The notes: generated by a model not told the origin, from the letters alone. Numbered from the stretch's first letter, positions 1 through 11,900 are shown. The stretch: 64,000 nt of DNA from Paralithodes platypus (GCA_032716605.1 CM064506.1:15945779-16009778); one strand, 5' to 3'. Numbers and translations are program-made.

Positions 1-404
1 TCGGAAAAATTGGCGCTTATGAGAAATAAGTAACATGCTTATTATTATTATTATATACTGTATAGCACTCACTAACGATAGTGCTATCGGGTAGGTATCT
101 GTAAGCATAGCATGCCTCAAGTGACCCCTATCAATAACTACCCTACAAATAACCTACATTTATCGTACAAATAAACTAAGGAAATCACAAAAGCAAGCAA
201 TTGATAGCCTACTATCGACAATAAATAATTTTATCCAGAAATGTCCGAAGTATAGCCCCCGTCCGAAGATAGGCCATTTCACGGTACTACAAATCAAGAA
301 TAAAAACTCCCATCAAAGTTCAAAGTTGCCTTCTAGGCTAACAACGACTGCAAGAAACAAGGGTAGGCTATAATTGAAGACTTTTTATTTTATTTTTTTT
401 CCAA
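1..404. other. Intergenic, no gene seen
   Basis: AT-rich single-copy-looking sequence without a supportable reading frame. It ends in a T-rich stretch just before the first R-type MITE. Confidence 0.5.
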
Positions 405-412
405 GGAATATT

Positions 413-918
413 GGCAAGAATGTTAAGTTCGGGCGTACCGCCACCCTTGTTTTCACTACGCGTAGTGGCGTCGGACCTTTGCCATCATGTTCCCGTCTAT
501 TTTGACTGCCTTTGGATACAATAATATGTTGAGGGGGGCTTTGCCCCCTCTTACCCCCCCATGACATATTATCATCATATATAAAAGTATTGCCAGTGCC
601 AGGGGGCAAATTACCGAAAAACGCAGTCAAAATAGACGCGAACTTAACCACGGCGATCGACAAATGTAAACATGACGGTGGCGGTGGCGGGGGAGGCGTC
701 GTACCTTTGTAATCATGTTCCCGTCTATTTTGAATGATATTGGATACAATAATATGCAAAGCCCCCCCTCACCCCCATGACATATTGTCATCATCATATA
801 TATTGCCAGGAGGTGGCAAATAACCGAAAAATCGACGTCAAAATAGACGCGAAGTTGACCGTGGCGATCGCCCTATGTAAACATGAACGACCGTATGCCT
901 GGAATCTACATCCATCCC
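413..918. mobile_element. R-family MITE, dimeric copy, hAT-like 8-bp TSD
   Basis: A non-coding element with terminal inverted repeats, left GGCAAGAATGTTAAG and right the complement of GGGATGGATGTAG. The flanks GGAATATT (405-412) and GAAATATT (919-926) match at 7 of 8 positions, which is an 8-bp target duplication as in hAT-type transposons. The interior holds two tandem units, each with the inverted motif GTCTATTTTGAC / GTCAAAATAGAC and a CCCCTCA...CATGACATATTATCATC core. Five further copies occur in the window. No transposase is present, so it is non-autonomous. The superfamily is inferred from TSD length only. Confidence 0.75.
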
Positions 919-926
919 GAAATATT

Positions 927-2543
927 TTGTTAGTTATCTTGTTTTGAGTGGAGGATTTGCATTACCTTATCATAACCTTAAGAACTATTACCAACCTAAC
1001 TTAGTGTCCAAGCCAGTTGGGGGCTGCCAATCTCTAAGTAACCTAACTGGCATGTACAGTATAGACGGGGACAGTGGGGACTAAAACGATAGCTCATGCA
1101 TGGACAAAAGTTACACCTCTCTCTTGGTCCTAAACTGTAGGCTATGTATACATGTATATACCCAGGCACATACCATATAGCTGGGGGTGGCTGACTCGAG
1201 ACAGAACCCAAACAAAAACCACATTAAAGTTCTAATTCTTAGGGTCCGGGACCACTTTCGCATTCCTCGCCCCTTTCTCTGCCTCGTCTAGTAGGTGAAT
1301 TTTACAAGGGGAGGATGATTCATAGCTTCCCACCCCCAAAGTAAAGAAAGGTAGTACGGTACAGGAAAAGAGACAGACAGAAAGCTAAGGTTGGGTAGAA
1401 GATGCCCAACCTCACTCTGGACAGGAACAGCCCTCACCCAAACTAAAGTAAACCTAAGCAATGGATAATATGTCAGTGAATCAGGTACATATGGTGCAGT
1501 TTGAGTTAATAACCTAATTCAATGCTTAATTGACAACAATTAACCCAAGATTAGTTTAGGACCAAGTATGGGAAGCCGTTTCTGCCCTTGAATGTACTAT
1601 CACTTTAGTCCCCAATTGTACAATGTAGCTAAATTGCTAAAATCTGCTATACACTACGGTAACTTTCATAAATTTTGTGTTATATCTTAGTAACTAATGT
1701 TTATGTCTGCTTTCTTTCCAGATCCACATATGAAGTGTAACAGCATGAAGAAACACTAGCATGTGGCTATCAAGAATTGGCATATTGATCCAGTATAGTT
1801 CTATATGATGAAGTATTAACAGTATACACCATGAAAGTAATATTTATGCTAGACTAAAATAAGCTGTCATTTTGCCAACAAAGTTAACAATGCAAACACA
1901 CACCAGTATTCAGTAAAATCAAGCTTAAGCTGTGCTGTTTTTGTCGGGCAAATGCTACAAAGCTGCCCAAAGAACTGTCGGTTAAAATCGAGCTCTCCTT
2001 GAATCCTCAGGATTAGTCCTGGCCTCACTAAGACCAACTTGTCAAAGTTAAAATTGCATAGTATTTACAAATCTGCAAGTTATCCATGAAATATAATTGA
2101 TTGATTGATTACCTTATTGAATGTAACCATATACTGTACTGTAGGCCTACATGAATACAGGGCATAGTAGAAGAAATATAATAATAATTAAGGTAAATGT
2201 ACTGCTTCATAATACCAGCACAAAACTTAAAAAAAAGTGTAGTGGAAAACCAACACCACAGCTTGTGATTGGTTTAGTTGAATACTGCCAGTATAGGGTT
2301 TATTGCCGCAGAATGTTTTCATGTCGATATTCATGAGTTTGTGAACATAATCAGCATTGTAAAAATCAAGTAATTATCATCATAGAAGACCTTTGAGAAA
2401 GGGTGAACAATCAAAGCTTCATGGCCCATCGAATTGGCAGTGTGTACAGTATATGGCTGAAACTATTAGCCCCAGGTGTGTCTTGGAGGCCCAAGAACTA
2501 GCTTTGATGATAAAAATACGGTTCTATATCTTGAAGAGTTATC
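927..2543 (+). other. Intergenic / possible 5' leader of the zinc-finger gene
   Basis: No coding sequence recognised. A T/C-rich tract ending in TTTCTTTCCAG at 1711-1721 looks like a 3' splice acceptor and could join an upstream leader exon to the zinc-finger coding exon; this is unproven. Around 1185-1215 a short piece (GGGGGTGGCTGACTCGAG) resembles the 3' end of the RTE-2 family seen at 60.8 kb. Confidence 0.35.
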
Positions 2544-3401
2544 ATGGAGGAAAGATCAGTTGTGGAAGTTGAGTGTGAAGTGGAGGTGAAAGTTAAACAG
2601 GAAGTGCTGGAATTTGCCAATGACAAAGTAAATTATAAAAGTGCTGACACAGCCATATCGAGCTGCAGTAAATATAAAGATGGTGACCAATCCAATGGGT
2701 GGAGCTCAGGCAGGAGGAAGCATCAGTGTCATCTGTGTGGTAAACTGTCCCTCTATAAGAGTGACCTACAGAAACATCTATTGATACATGAAGGAGTCAG
2801 AAACTACAAGTGTGAAGAGTGTGACAAAAGTTTCTATGATAGGAGTGGTCTTAATAAACATTTAAAAGTTCATACTGGGGTTAAGAATTATAAATGTGAT
2901 CTGTGTGGTAAATGTTTTGTGACAAACAGTACTCTTAACAGACATTTATTAGTTCACTCTGGAGTAAAGAGTTACAAGTGTGATAATTGTAATAAATGTT
3001 TCTCACAAAAGGTTTCCCTCAACAAACATTTAGCCTTAGTGGCTCATGCTGGAATTAAGGATTATAAATGTGATCAATGTCAGAAATGTTTCTCCACTCC
3101 AAAGGACCTTAATGTGCATAAAGAAATTCACACTGGAGTAAAAAAGTTTAAGTGCGACACTTGTGATAAATGTTTCTTACGTAGCACTCAACTAATGGCA
3201 CATTTGCTAACTCATTCGGGTGCGAAAAACTTCAGATGCGACCATTGTGATAAATGTTTCTTAACTAAGCAGGTTCTATCCCGACATTTGCTGGTTCATT
3301 CAGGGGGGGAAAAGTATATATGCGATTACTGTGGTAAATATTTCTCTCGAAAGGATTCACTCACTAGACACATTGCTGGATCTCACAACGGTGGTCTCTA
3401 G
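2544..3401 (+). CDS. C2H2 zinc-finger protein, 8 fingers
   Basis: A 285-residue intact frame in one exon. Residues 1-58 are an acidic leader with a VKQE motif at 17-20 that fits the sumoylation consensus. C2H2 fingers follow at about 60-82, 88-110, 116-138, 144-168, 174-196, 202-224, 230-252 and 258-281, joined by H-S/T-G-V-K linkers of the Krueppel type. Finger 1 has Leu in place of the conserved Phe, and finger 4 has five residues between its histidines. The expected role is sequence-specific DNA binding in the nucleus; target and partners cannot be read. The start ATG has A at -3 and G at +4. No KRAB, BTB or ZAD domain is visible. An upstream non-coding exon is possible. Confidence 0.85.
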   Translation: MEERSVVEVECEVEVKVKQEVLEFANDKVNYKSADTAISSCSKYKDGDQSNGWSSGRRKHQCHLCGKLSLYKSDLQKHLLIHEGVRNYKCEECDKSFYDRSGLNKHLKVHTGVKNYKCDLCGKCFVTNSTLNRHLLVHSGVKSYKCDNCNKCFSQKVSLNKHLALVAHAGIKDYKCDQCQKCFSTPKDLNVHKEIHTGVKKFKCDTCDKCFLRSTQLMAHLLTHSGAKNFRCDHCDKCFLTKQVLSRHLLVHSGGEKYICDYCGKYFSRKDSLTRHIAGSHNGGL

Positions 3402-3486
3402 TCCCTCCCACAAATAGTAATGAACACATGTGACTGCACAGCAGGGTGTCAAACGGAAGCCAAGTCCATTATTTTTAGTCTTTATT

Positions 3487-3533
3487 ACTGTACATCTATC
3501 TATCTATTGCCTGACGCCGTGATCCCCGAAGGG
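3487..3533 (-). mobile_element. RTE-1 family 3' tail fragment
   Basis: Minus-strand copy of the family's terminal sequence: hairpin CCACCCCTTCGGGGATC, then a CGGCGTCAGGC block, then a (GATA)n tail. It is the same end as at 6013-6058 and 8190-8230. Only the extreme 3' end is present. Confidence 0.65.
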
Positions 3534-3563
3534 GTGGCTAAGGTAAAATTGTGGCATATATAC

Positions 3564-3564
3564 C

Positions 3565-3624
<60 letters not shown>
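3564..3624. repeat. (TA)n microsatellite
   Basis: About thirty uninterrupted TA units with a few variant units at the edges. Confidence 0.95.
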
Positions 3625-3625
<1 letters not shown>

Positions 3626-3931
3626 TGTATATATATTATGCATTATGCATTATAATCTCAAGAATTAGTTAGGTTAGGTTAGGGTAAGTTTGCTTGGTTG
3701 AGGTTAGTGCAACTTCGCACAATGTGATTCTTTTATAATTAGGTGGGGACTTTCATCTTCCACATTCTGTAGCCAAAGTTGTAGTCAGAGAGCATCGTCA
3801 TTTAACTAATTGACGACTTGCAAGTTTTGATCTATAAGTAAGTTGGAACTGTAGACATCGATATTTAGCAGAACTGCCAGTAAAATACGGTTGTAGTGCA
3901 TTAATAAAAACATCAAATCAAATTCAACATA

Positions 3932-5090
3932 CAGTGGAGCCCCCATTTTCGCTACACCGGTCTTCGTTGATTCAATTCTCGCACCACACACCAAATATTC
4001 CCCATTTCAATTCTCGCGCCCAAAGCCTCAATTCTCGCATCAAAATCCCAGCCGAAACCCGAAAAAATAGCAAAAATAACGAAAAACTCGACATAAAACT
4101 AGAAAACAAACAAAAACAATAATTTTGTTTTAACATAACAAAAGAATCTGCCAGGCGCTTGCCGTTTAGAGACTAAATCCGAGTGAATCCGAGATCCGAT
4201 CGTCAAATGCACAAGATGCCGCCATCTTTGTATGACGTCATCACTAAGCAGACGCTTGCAGTTTAGCTAGTATCTGTGTTGACAAAACAAACTTTTGCAA
4301 GCCTTTTTGTGCCTGAACCCCTTATCTCTTGCGTTTATTATAACCTCTAGTACATCTAGTGATAGGAATGGTTGGCCTGGTGGTAGCAATGAAGGAATTT
4401 CATGCTCAAAACACAGAGCAAAGACCAGTCCATGTCGGACGAAAGCGATTGTAATGCCTAGCCTAGACGATGTTAGCCTAGGCTAGGCTAAATATGACAA
4501 TGATTTATAATAAAATCTGTGTGGTAAGTAATCTTCTCATAATACGTATTTATACGTCTTTTCCTCATAATATGTATTTATTGGATGTATTTGGGGCGAA
4601 ATGGGTACTTGAGGGGTGGCTGGACGAATTTAGAACCTAGGCCTAGGCTAGGCCTAAAAAATTTCGCATGATAGAAACAATGCCCCAATCTACAGTATTT
4701 ATGGTTGGGACTGTCATTTAGCCATGTCTATATTATTTACAATGCATAAGATTTAGGCCTAGGCTACTTGATGTAGCCTAGACAAAAAACATGTTTTCAT
4801 AGCCTAACACTGGGAAAAAGTGCGGTAATTGTTTAGATATTGGGCCTTTTTTTCTAGTTATTAAAAACTTATTCTATGGTGTATTATATGATACAGTATA
4901 ATGCATAAAATTTAATTTGTGTACAATAAAACATGTTTTCATAGGCAAAAAATAGAAAAAGACGCAAATTTTGGCATGAGCACGGAACCGATTGAATTTT
5001 CCCCATAAGAACAGTGCCCCGATCTTGGCTGTTTCAATCCTAGCTCTATTTCTGCGGAACCGATTAGCAGCTAGGATGGGGGCTCCACAG
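3932..5090. mobile_element. Non-autonomous TIR element with TA target duplication
   Basis: Left end CAGTGGAGCCCCCAT and right end ATGGGGGCTCCACAG are inverted repeats with one mismatch, each flanked by TA (3930-3931, 5091-5092). TA duplication and CAGT ends are typical of Tc1/mariner and pogo relatives. The 1.16-kb interior has no transposase frame. It is rich in TAGGCCTA-type palindromes (4620-4770). Confidence 0.7.
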
Positions 5091-5092
5091 TA

Positions 5093-5589
5093 CAGTACTT
5101 TCTATCCATCAGAAACCTACATAATTATTGCATTTCTGTTTAATAGTGATGTTTATGGCTTCAAATTCCGTATAGCCTGAATTACACTTTCAAGCTTCAC
5201 GACATATAGCTAGAGGTGCCACCAAGGATATAGGTCCCCGTATTTTGTGGTAATTTGCTGCTCCCAACACTCTCACCTGGATCCTAGAGGTGACAAATTG
5301 TATTTACATTCTTGAAAATTTTAAATTTAAATCAAACAACTTTGGGTGAAGGCTGAAGCAATGATTTTCGTAGTTTTCTTCTTGTGAGTACTGTATGCAC
5401 CATTTTTGTCTTATTTACAACATAATAATGAAATTCCCTAATAATGCAGTGTAATAATGAAGACTTAGAACGAGGCGACTTTAAGTGGGAATTTGCTGTA
5501 CAGGTATATATATTTTGCCGTTGGGGATTCCCTAAAGCTGGAAGAGGGTTGTAGGAACGTTGAAAGCAGTAACATAAAATAGGGTGGTC
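5093..5589. other. No gene seen
   Basis: AT-rich sequence with no repeat or frame that I recognise. Confidence 0.4.
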
Positions 5590-6058
5590 AGTATGGAAGT
5601 GAAAAAGTCCTTGCATGACAGTGTGGTAATCCCGACACTAACTTACGGAAGCGAAGCTTGGACGTTCGGGAAGAGACTCGGACCAAGAGTGAGAGCGGTG
5701 GAAATGAGTTACTTGAGAAGTGCGTGCGGAGTTACATGGAGGGATAGACAGACGAATGAGGAAGTAAGGAGGTGTGGTGTGGAGGTAGATGTGCTGGAAA
5801 GTGTGAAAAGGAACAACTTGAGATGGTTCGGCCATATGAAATGTATGGAAAGCAAGAGAATGACTAAGAGGGTGTACGAGAGCGAGGTGGAAGGACAGAG
5901 AGGGAGAGGTGGAAGGATGGAGTGAGGAAGTATATGGATGAAGGCGGTGCTGGTTGGGAGGAGGGGCGTCGACTGACTGGGGTCAGAGGTGCATGAGGGT
6001 GGTTCGTTCGTGGCCACCCCTTCGGGGATCACGGCGTCAGGCAATAGATAGATAGATA
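5590..6058 (+). mobile_element. RTE-1 non-LTR retrotransposon, 3' fragment
   Basis: The frame 5596-5925 encodes the C-terminal region found after reverse transcriptase in RTE-like elements: YGSEAWT near the start, then MSYLRSACGVTWRDRQTNEEVRRC, then RWFGHMKCMESKRMTKRVYE (order seen directly). The protein is read about 113 residues before a frame loss. The 3' UTR ends with a CCCCTTCGGGG hairpin, an AGGCAATAG block and four TAGA units. The element is 5'-truncated, so it has no endonuclease or RT core. It is followed with no spacer by a CR1-A fragment, as if the latter inserted in the TAGA tail. The RTE clade call rests on recall of the C-terminal motif. Confidence 0.65.
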
Positions 6059-6060
6059 GG

Positions 6061-7012
6061 ATTCCCGACACTGGTATATAGGAGGAAGAGAGGGGATATG
6101 ATCGAGACATTTAACCCTCTCACCACGGAAGGGCTCTTGAACGCCCATAAAAAAGCATATAACAGGTACCCGGAAGGGCTTTTGAACGCCCAGTGGTTGA
6201 AAGCCTGTGAGCTTCGTGTGCGAGGCGTCGGTCCGACGCATGTAAACAACAGCCGGCTGGACCGACGCCCCGCATCTCCGGCCACAAGAAGGAGAGCGTC
6301 GCTTGTTCGTGTGTGCCTGTATGTTGTTGTTAAGTATCGAATAGTAGTGTAAAGTGGCTGTTTTGGCCATAAAGTTATCTCCAATGAAATCATCATCACA
6401 GTTCAACCAGTTGACTTAGAGAGCTCTACTTAATGCCATTCTACAGGTAAATAACACAGCTACGCTTGGGGATGCGCGGGAATGCGGGAAGCAGTCTGAT
6501 TAACAAATATACGGTAGCCTAGCCTAGACGTTTTTCGGCCAAAACGCCCGGGTTTTGAGGAATATATATATAATACATAGCCGGGGCTGGAGGGTTAAGA
6601 TAGTGTCAGGAAAGTATGATGAGGATGTGTGTGAAGGTACCTTCTGTGATGCGGGAGGGAACAAGAACGAGAGGACACTAAGAACATTTACAAGGAAAGA
6701 ACTAGGCTTGAAAAGACAAAGAATTCTTTTTGTGATAGAGTGGTAAATAAGTGGAACACACTGCCCCAGTATGTGGTCAATTCTGAATCAGTATAGAAGT
6801 TTGAAAGTAATCTTGATAAAGCATGGGGAAGACAAGAGTTGAAGTTTGATTACAAAGCGAAAATATAGAATACTAAAAATGTTGCGTCTGCTTCCGCCAC
6901 TGCCAACACCGTGAACATCTGCAGCAGTGCAAGTTCTGGTACTGAGCTGGATACACAGGCCTAGTTTGCCTTTTTTCCAGAGGATCTACTGTAAGATACT
7001 GTAAGATAGAGT
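6061..7012 (+). mobile_element. CR1-A non-LTR retrotransposon, 3' fragment split by a TTAA MITE
   Basis: Plus-strand copy of the family found on the minus strand at 40.4, 52.7, 55.2 and 63.2 kb. It starts inside the RT C-terminal region (YRRKRGDMIETF equivalent at 6079-6113), is interrupted by element P1a, then continues with the SGKYDEDVCEG block at 6605 and the C-terminal VVNxWNxLPQYVV block. The 3' end reads AGAGGATCTACTGTAAGATACTGTAAG, a tail of about 10-bp repeats. Several frameshifts make it non-coding. Confidence 0.75.
6115..6594 (-). mobile_element. P1a: piggyBac-type MITE (TTAA target)
   Basis: 480 bp bounded by TTAA on both sides (6111-6114, 6595-6598) with CCCTC...GAGGG ends. The CR1-A sister copies at 53130 and 63590 carry a single TTAA at the same place, so the empty site is present. 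Sister elements: 30548-31028, 32367-32845 and 54122-54592, all in the opposite orientation. A conserved internal core includes GTCAACTGGTTCAGTTGTGA (on the minus strand here). Confidence 0.85.
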
Positions 7013-7439
7013 ACCTCCAATGGTTCACCAAAAATCACACATGGTTAGTGACCTGAAGAAGCTACCTGCAAAACGCCAATAAAGTGCTCCTCCTCAAATT
7101 GTGATTTTATTCACTCTTATCAACTTTTTGGAGTTCATTTTAACATGACTTAACCTCCCCGACTCATCAGCAACCATATTCCACATCAAATTTGGTTTTG
7201 ACTATCGTTTCTGCACAAATGTAGAAGCATATCGGCTGCGGACAGGCTAAACATTTGCCAACTTCCCTCACTCACTACCAGTACAGTACTACATTCCTCT
7301 GCCCCCTTCCTTGCTTACAGTATAGGCATAAAAGTGATCATATTACTTTGGTTGTATCACTTTTCCTATATTCATGCCATGTTGTCATGTGCCAACTTTA
7401 TCCCCTCAGAAACTGCCAATATTAAAATGTTTAATTTAT
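7013..7439. other. No gene seen
   Basis: Low-complexity-free AT-rich sequence; nothing recognisable. Confidence 0.4.
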
Positions 7440-7745
7440 CATAGAATGGGTGGATGGGACTCTTTAGCCTTGGTCGGCAACTCATTTAGGGAAGACATCC
7501 TTATAAAAATCCGGGTGGATGGGACTTGTCAGCCTTGGTCGGCAACCTGTCTAGGGGAGTAAATCTGATACAAATCCGTACTGCTTACATAATGGTGAAG
7601 CAGATTAGTGGATGAACTAGCCGAACACTACTGTAGAAAAATAGTGCTAAAAAGGTACATAGAGGGCCTCGGAGTCGGAGGCATCCTAAATTGAGTGGTC
7701 AATCCTATAAGTCCTTCAGTAAAATGGCATGGGTTGTCCAGCCAT
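7440..7745. repeat. Dispersed repeat, copy 1
   Basis: Shares ordered blocks with 38297-38585: GGGTGGATGGGACT, CAGCCTTGGTCGGCAAC, CAAATCCGTACTGCT, AGTGGTCAATCCT and GTAAGTCCTT. The GGGTGGATGGGACT and GCCTTGGTCGGCAAC blocks are themselves duplicated within the unit. No coding content and no clear termini. Confidence 0.6.
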
Positions 7746-8034
7746 AGATAGATAGAAAATACCAACTATTAAAGATCATCATTAATCTTTAAACACAAGG
7801 GGTGCTGCAAATTTCTCAGTTTCGATACCAGAGTGAGCAATTACCCTAAATGGGCCATGGCAACAAGCAAATAGGAGAGAAAGGGTGAGGTAGATAGGAA
7901 TGAGAAACTAACACAAACATCCCCTCATAACCGTGGACAGAGCTAACATTAAACACATAGCTGTAGGCTGCATGTTGGAACCACCACATACCTTTTACAA
8001 TTAAGTGTAAGTTGGAGAATAAGCGAGAGAACAA

Positions 8035-8230
8035 CGATGAGAGTGAGGTGGAAGGACAAAGAGTGAGAGGTAAACTGAGAGAGAGGTGGAAGGATGGAGT
8101 TAAGAAGTATATGCATGAAAGCTAAGCTGGATGGGAGAAGGGGCGTCAACTGACGCCCCTCCTCCCATGCATGGGGGCAATTAGTTCGTGGCCACCCCTT
8201 TGGAGATCACGGCGTCCGGCAATAGATAGG
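8035..8230 (+). mobile_element. RTE-1 family 3' tail, second plus copy
   Basis: Collinear with 5885-6058: GAGGTGGAAGGA blocks, GGGGCGTCAACTGA, GTGGCCACCCCTTTGGAGATC and CGGCAATAGATAGG. It is 5'-truncated and non-coding. The GACGCCCCTCC stretch is locally inverted-duplicated. Confidence 0.6.
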
Positions 8231-8311
8231 TTGAGAATGTCAGCTGCTGTGTGAGAAATAAGTTACCATTCTACTGTAGATTGTTTTGTCTGAGAGCCTA
8301 GGTATCCTTAA

Positions 8312-8514
8312 CCCCTTTAGCACCATGACGTCTTTTTAACTTTGATTCTGGCTAAAACTAGACTATTTTATGCAGTTTATGAAGGACCTGTGTTATTCAG
8401 TGTTTACTGAGATTTTATGTACCCTTTTGAGTCCTAGAGATAGATTGGAAGCTGAATAAAATCGTCTAATGGTAACCAGAACAAGATGAAAATTACGTCA
8501 TGGTGCTGAAGGGG
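8312..8514. mobile_element. P2a: 203-bp TTAA MITE
   Basis: TTAA at 8308-8311 and 8515-8518. Ends CCCCTTTAGCACCATGACG and its near-perfect inverted complement. The interior matches the right third of P2b (31253-32317): GCAGTTTA...GAATAAAATCGTCTAA...CCAGAA. Non-autonomous. Confidence 0.8.
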
Positions 8515-8549
8515 TTAACATTATCGTCCGACATCTGGGGGTTAGGCTA

Positions 8550-8581
<32 letters not shown>

Positions 8582-8936
8582 GAGGATTTTCCTTGCTTTT
8601 GCCATTTTCAAGCAATGTTATTTTAATTTGTCCCCTAGGCTAACAAAAATGCCTTCCCAGACTTTATTAAAATAATTAAGGACCCATATTGGGCCCGCAT
8701 AAGATTCAAGAAGAAAGAAAGAAAATTACTAACCTGAGACGTGATTTTCCGGTCCCGTCGCAAGACCACCGTCTCAACCGAGCCGTCGCAAGATCATCAA
8801 AAGACGGGAAAAACAACACAGGCTTGCTCCAAGCCAGCGCACCAGTTTACAAATATATAGGCTAGGCTATACAACCTGTCTCTCGGAGGCGAACAAGCTA
8901 CGGTACCGGCGCCTGGACGCGGAGTGTACCCGTGTC

Positions 8937-11900
8937 TTGGTAGCCGCGCGCCGCTTGGCCTGGTCATCCTTTGTCTCTTCTCTCTCCTTCTCCTCCTCTG
9001 CCACACGCACGTGGAGGTTCCTGTCCTCTATGAAGGGTCGTGCTTCCTCTTTCTCCTTTCTTCTTCGCCGGGATGGCGTGGCTCTCCTGTCTGATATTTC
9101 CAAAGCCGATTTCCTTGCTTCTTTCTTTTCCTCGCTGCTTAGCACTCCTGTCCCTCTCCCTGCTTTGGCCCGCCTGGCGGCCGCTGTTCGCCTGGCGGGG
9201 GCTTCTCCTTCCCCCCCTGGTCTCTCTCTTCCCTTCACTTCTCAGGAACTTTCCTCTGCCCTCTCGGCTCTCTCGCCCCGTAAAGCTGCCGGGCCTGACC
9301 TGGTCCCTTATGAGTTCCTCCGCTCTCTCCCCCCCCTCTTCTACTGCTGTCTTGTTGGATCTCTTCAATCGTAGCTGGGCGGATGGGGTCTTCCCGGGTG
9401 CTTGGAAGGAGTCTATCCTCCTCCCTTTCCCTAAACCCGGGAAAGATCTCTCCAGCCCCTCTGGTTACCGCCCCATTGTGCTCCTACAGTGTGTGGGTAA
9501 GCTCATAGAGCGGTTGGTTGGTGCTCGTCTGTAGTGGTGGGCCGAGTCTCGGGGTGCGCTGTTGGAGGAGCACTGTGGCTTCCGTCCTGGCCGGGGAACG
9601 CTGGACGTCCTCCTGCAGCTGGAGCATCTGGTACACAACACTTACAGACGTCGTGGGGTCATGCTGGCCCTCTTTGTGGATGTGGCGGGTGCCTTTCACT
9701 CTGCTTCTCATGAGGGAATCTTATACAAACTCTCTGGTATGGGTGTCTTGGGTGCGCAGTTTTCTGTCGGGTCGCTCCTTCTCGGTCTCGGTGGGGGGGG
9801 GCGCTGTCCTCACCTCGTCCCGTCCGTCGTGGGGCCCCCCAGGGCCCGGGCCTTAGTCCATTTTTTTTAATAGACTACTGTCTGACCTCCCCCGTCCCCC
9901 TGGTACGTCTCTTTTGGCGTATGCGGATGATCTATCCTTGGTCTGCACGGCTCATTTACCTAATTGTATTTACCTAATTGTAGTTTACAGGAGTTGAGCT
10001 AAGCTCGTGTTGTCCCGTCTCTCAGTCTACTTTTTATCCAATTTTTTCTTGAAAATATGGATGTTCCTTGCCCCTACCACCTCCTCCATTTGTCAATACA
10101 TCTATAGGGGAAGCTAAACTTCCTGATATCGTTCTTGCAGGTAGGTCTTTTTACTTTGTAGCTGTGGCCTCTAGTTATTCCTGTATCCATAATTAATATA
10201 TCCTCCCTATCCAGCCTCTCCAGCCCCCGGGTGCATTTGTACATCATTATCATGTCTCCCCTCTCTCTCCTCTCTTTTAAACTCGGTAGATTTAATTTGT
10301 CTAGCCTCCCTTCATACGCTGTTAGAGGCGCAGGTGGGCCTGCAGGCCGGGGTGGATGAACTGCTCCGGTGGTTTGTGGACTGGGGTTTTGCCGTCAATG
10401 CGCAGAAGTGCGCCTTGATGTGCTTCACCCTCCAGCGCAAGCTCCCCTCCCTCCTCCTCGCGGGTACGCCGGCCCCGTTCCGTACGCAGCATACTTTCTT
10501 GGAACTCCGACTCGATGGCCCCATCTTAACCTGGAAGCATCATATAGAGTATTTGCGGTCGTCGTGTATGAAGCGGCTTGATATCATGAAGAGCTTGGCG
10601 GGCGGGCGTTGGGGCGCGGATCGGGAAGTCCTCCTACGGTTTTATTCGGCGTACGTGCTCAGTAAAATTTGATACGGTAGCTCCGTCTACGGCTCAGCCT
10701 CCCCCACGGTACTCAAACGGCTGGATGTGGTGCAGCACACGGCGCTCCGCATCGCATTGGGGGCCTTCCGCTCGTCGCCGGCGGTCTCTCTCCACGTGGA
10801 GGCGGGTCTTCTTCCCCTTGCTATGGACCATCATCACCCTCCATCGTGCCCTGTCATTCTCACCTGCTCATCCTTATAGCCTCCTCATCTCTCATGCGTC
10901 ATGCTCCCTCCTGGCCTCTCCGCTCCCGTTCCCGTTTCCTTGTCCGTGCCCTCCTGTCCTCATCCTCCCTCTCCTTGCCCCTTCCCCTACCCCCTCCGTC
11001 TCCCCTTTCCCACCCTGGTCCGACCTCTCCTCTATGTTCCACCTTGCTCTTCATGTTCCCTTCGTCAAAATTCAGGATAGCTCCCGTGCCCGGGCCTCCC
11101 TTTTCCTAGACCTTGTCTCCCTCCGCTATAGTACTCACTTCCCTATTTACACGGATGGCTCCCACACCTCCTCCCCCCTGTCCTCTACTGCCGCCATTTA
11201 TGTTGAGCACCTTTCCCTTTGTCGGGCTTGGCGGCTGTCCGGTTTCCATTCAGTTCTTGCTTCAGAATTATATGCCATCCTTCAAGCTTTACTTTTCATT
11301 CGCGATTTCCTCCCCCCACAGTCAATAGTAGTTTTTTCAGATTCACTATCCTCCCTTGCCCTCCTCAGCTCCCAGCACCCAGTATCTCATCGCTACCTTG
11401 TCTTTCAGGCCCATTCTCTCCTTTGCTCCCTTGGGCAGTCCGGTTTTCCCCTCCATTTTCAGTGGGTTCCCTCCCATGTTGGTATCCAGGGTAACGTCAT
11501 TGTTGATGCTGCGGCTTCCCTTGCACACTCCTTCCCTGCCCTTGAACCCCTCCCTCTCCCTCCTTCCTCAGTTGCCAGGCTAGCTTTTGCCCAATGCCGG
11601 ACGCTCAGGGATGCCTCCCTCAGAGGTGAGCTCTCCCGCACCGCCCTTGGTCAGTACAGGCTAGATTCTTCCCCTCACCCGTGGTCCCGCTCCCCCCTCC
11701 GCCCCCTGGACACTGCCCTGGTCCGTCTCCGTATAGGCCATGTTGGACTGGCCTCTCACCTCTTCCGTCTGCGACTGGTGCCTGACCCTTTCTGCCCGTG
11801 GTGCCGGACGGTGGATGAAACGGTAGAGCACTTCCTGCTTCACTGCCCTCGCTTCTATTCCCATAGGACCCTCCTCCGCTCCCTGGGGGTCTCCAACTTT

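Larger units (their letters stand above)
3438..3660. repeat. Left end of a dispersed repeat, invaded by RTE tail and (TA)n
   Basis: GCAGGGTGTCAAACGGAAGC at 3438 matches, in reverse complement, the right end of a repeat at 58851-59060 (GGTTTGACACCCTGC). The following AAGTCCATT...TTTAGTCTTTATTA and AAAATTGTGG blocks are shared with 58866-58922. Between these blocks lies a 47-bp RTE-1 tail. Confidence 0.5.

Noticed and set aside
3360..3668. 82-codon frame after the zinc-finger gene
   Set aside because: Runs through an RTE tail and the (TA)n microsatellite.
8912..9368. Minus-strand Arg/Glu-rich frames at 8867-9368
   Set aside because: Complement of the C/T-rich linker-RT coding strand of the I-group element.
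10846..11640. Alternative frames in the C-rich I-group ORF
   Set aside because: Shadows of the RNase H frame 10725-12011.
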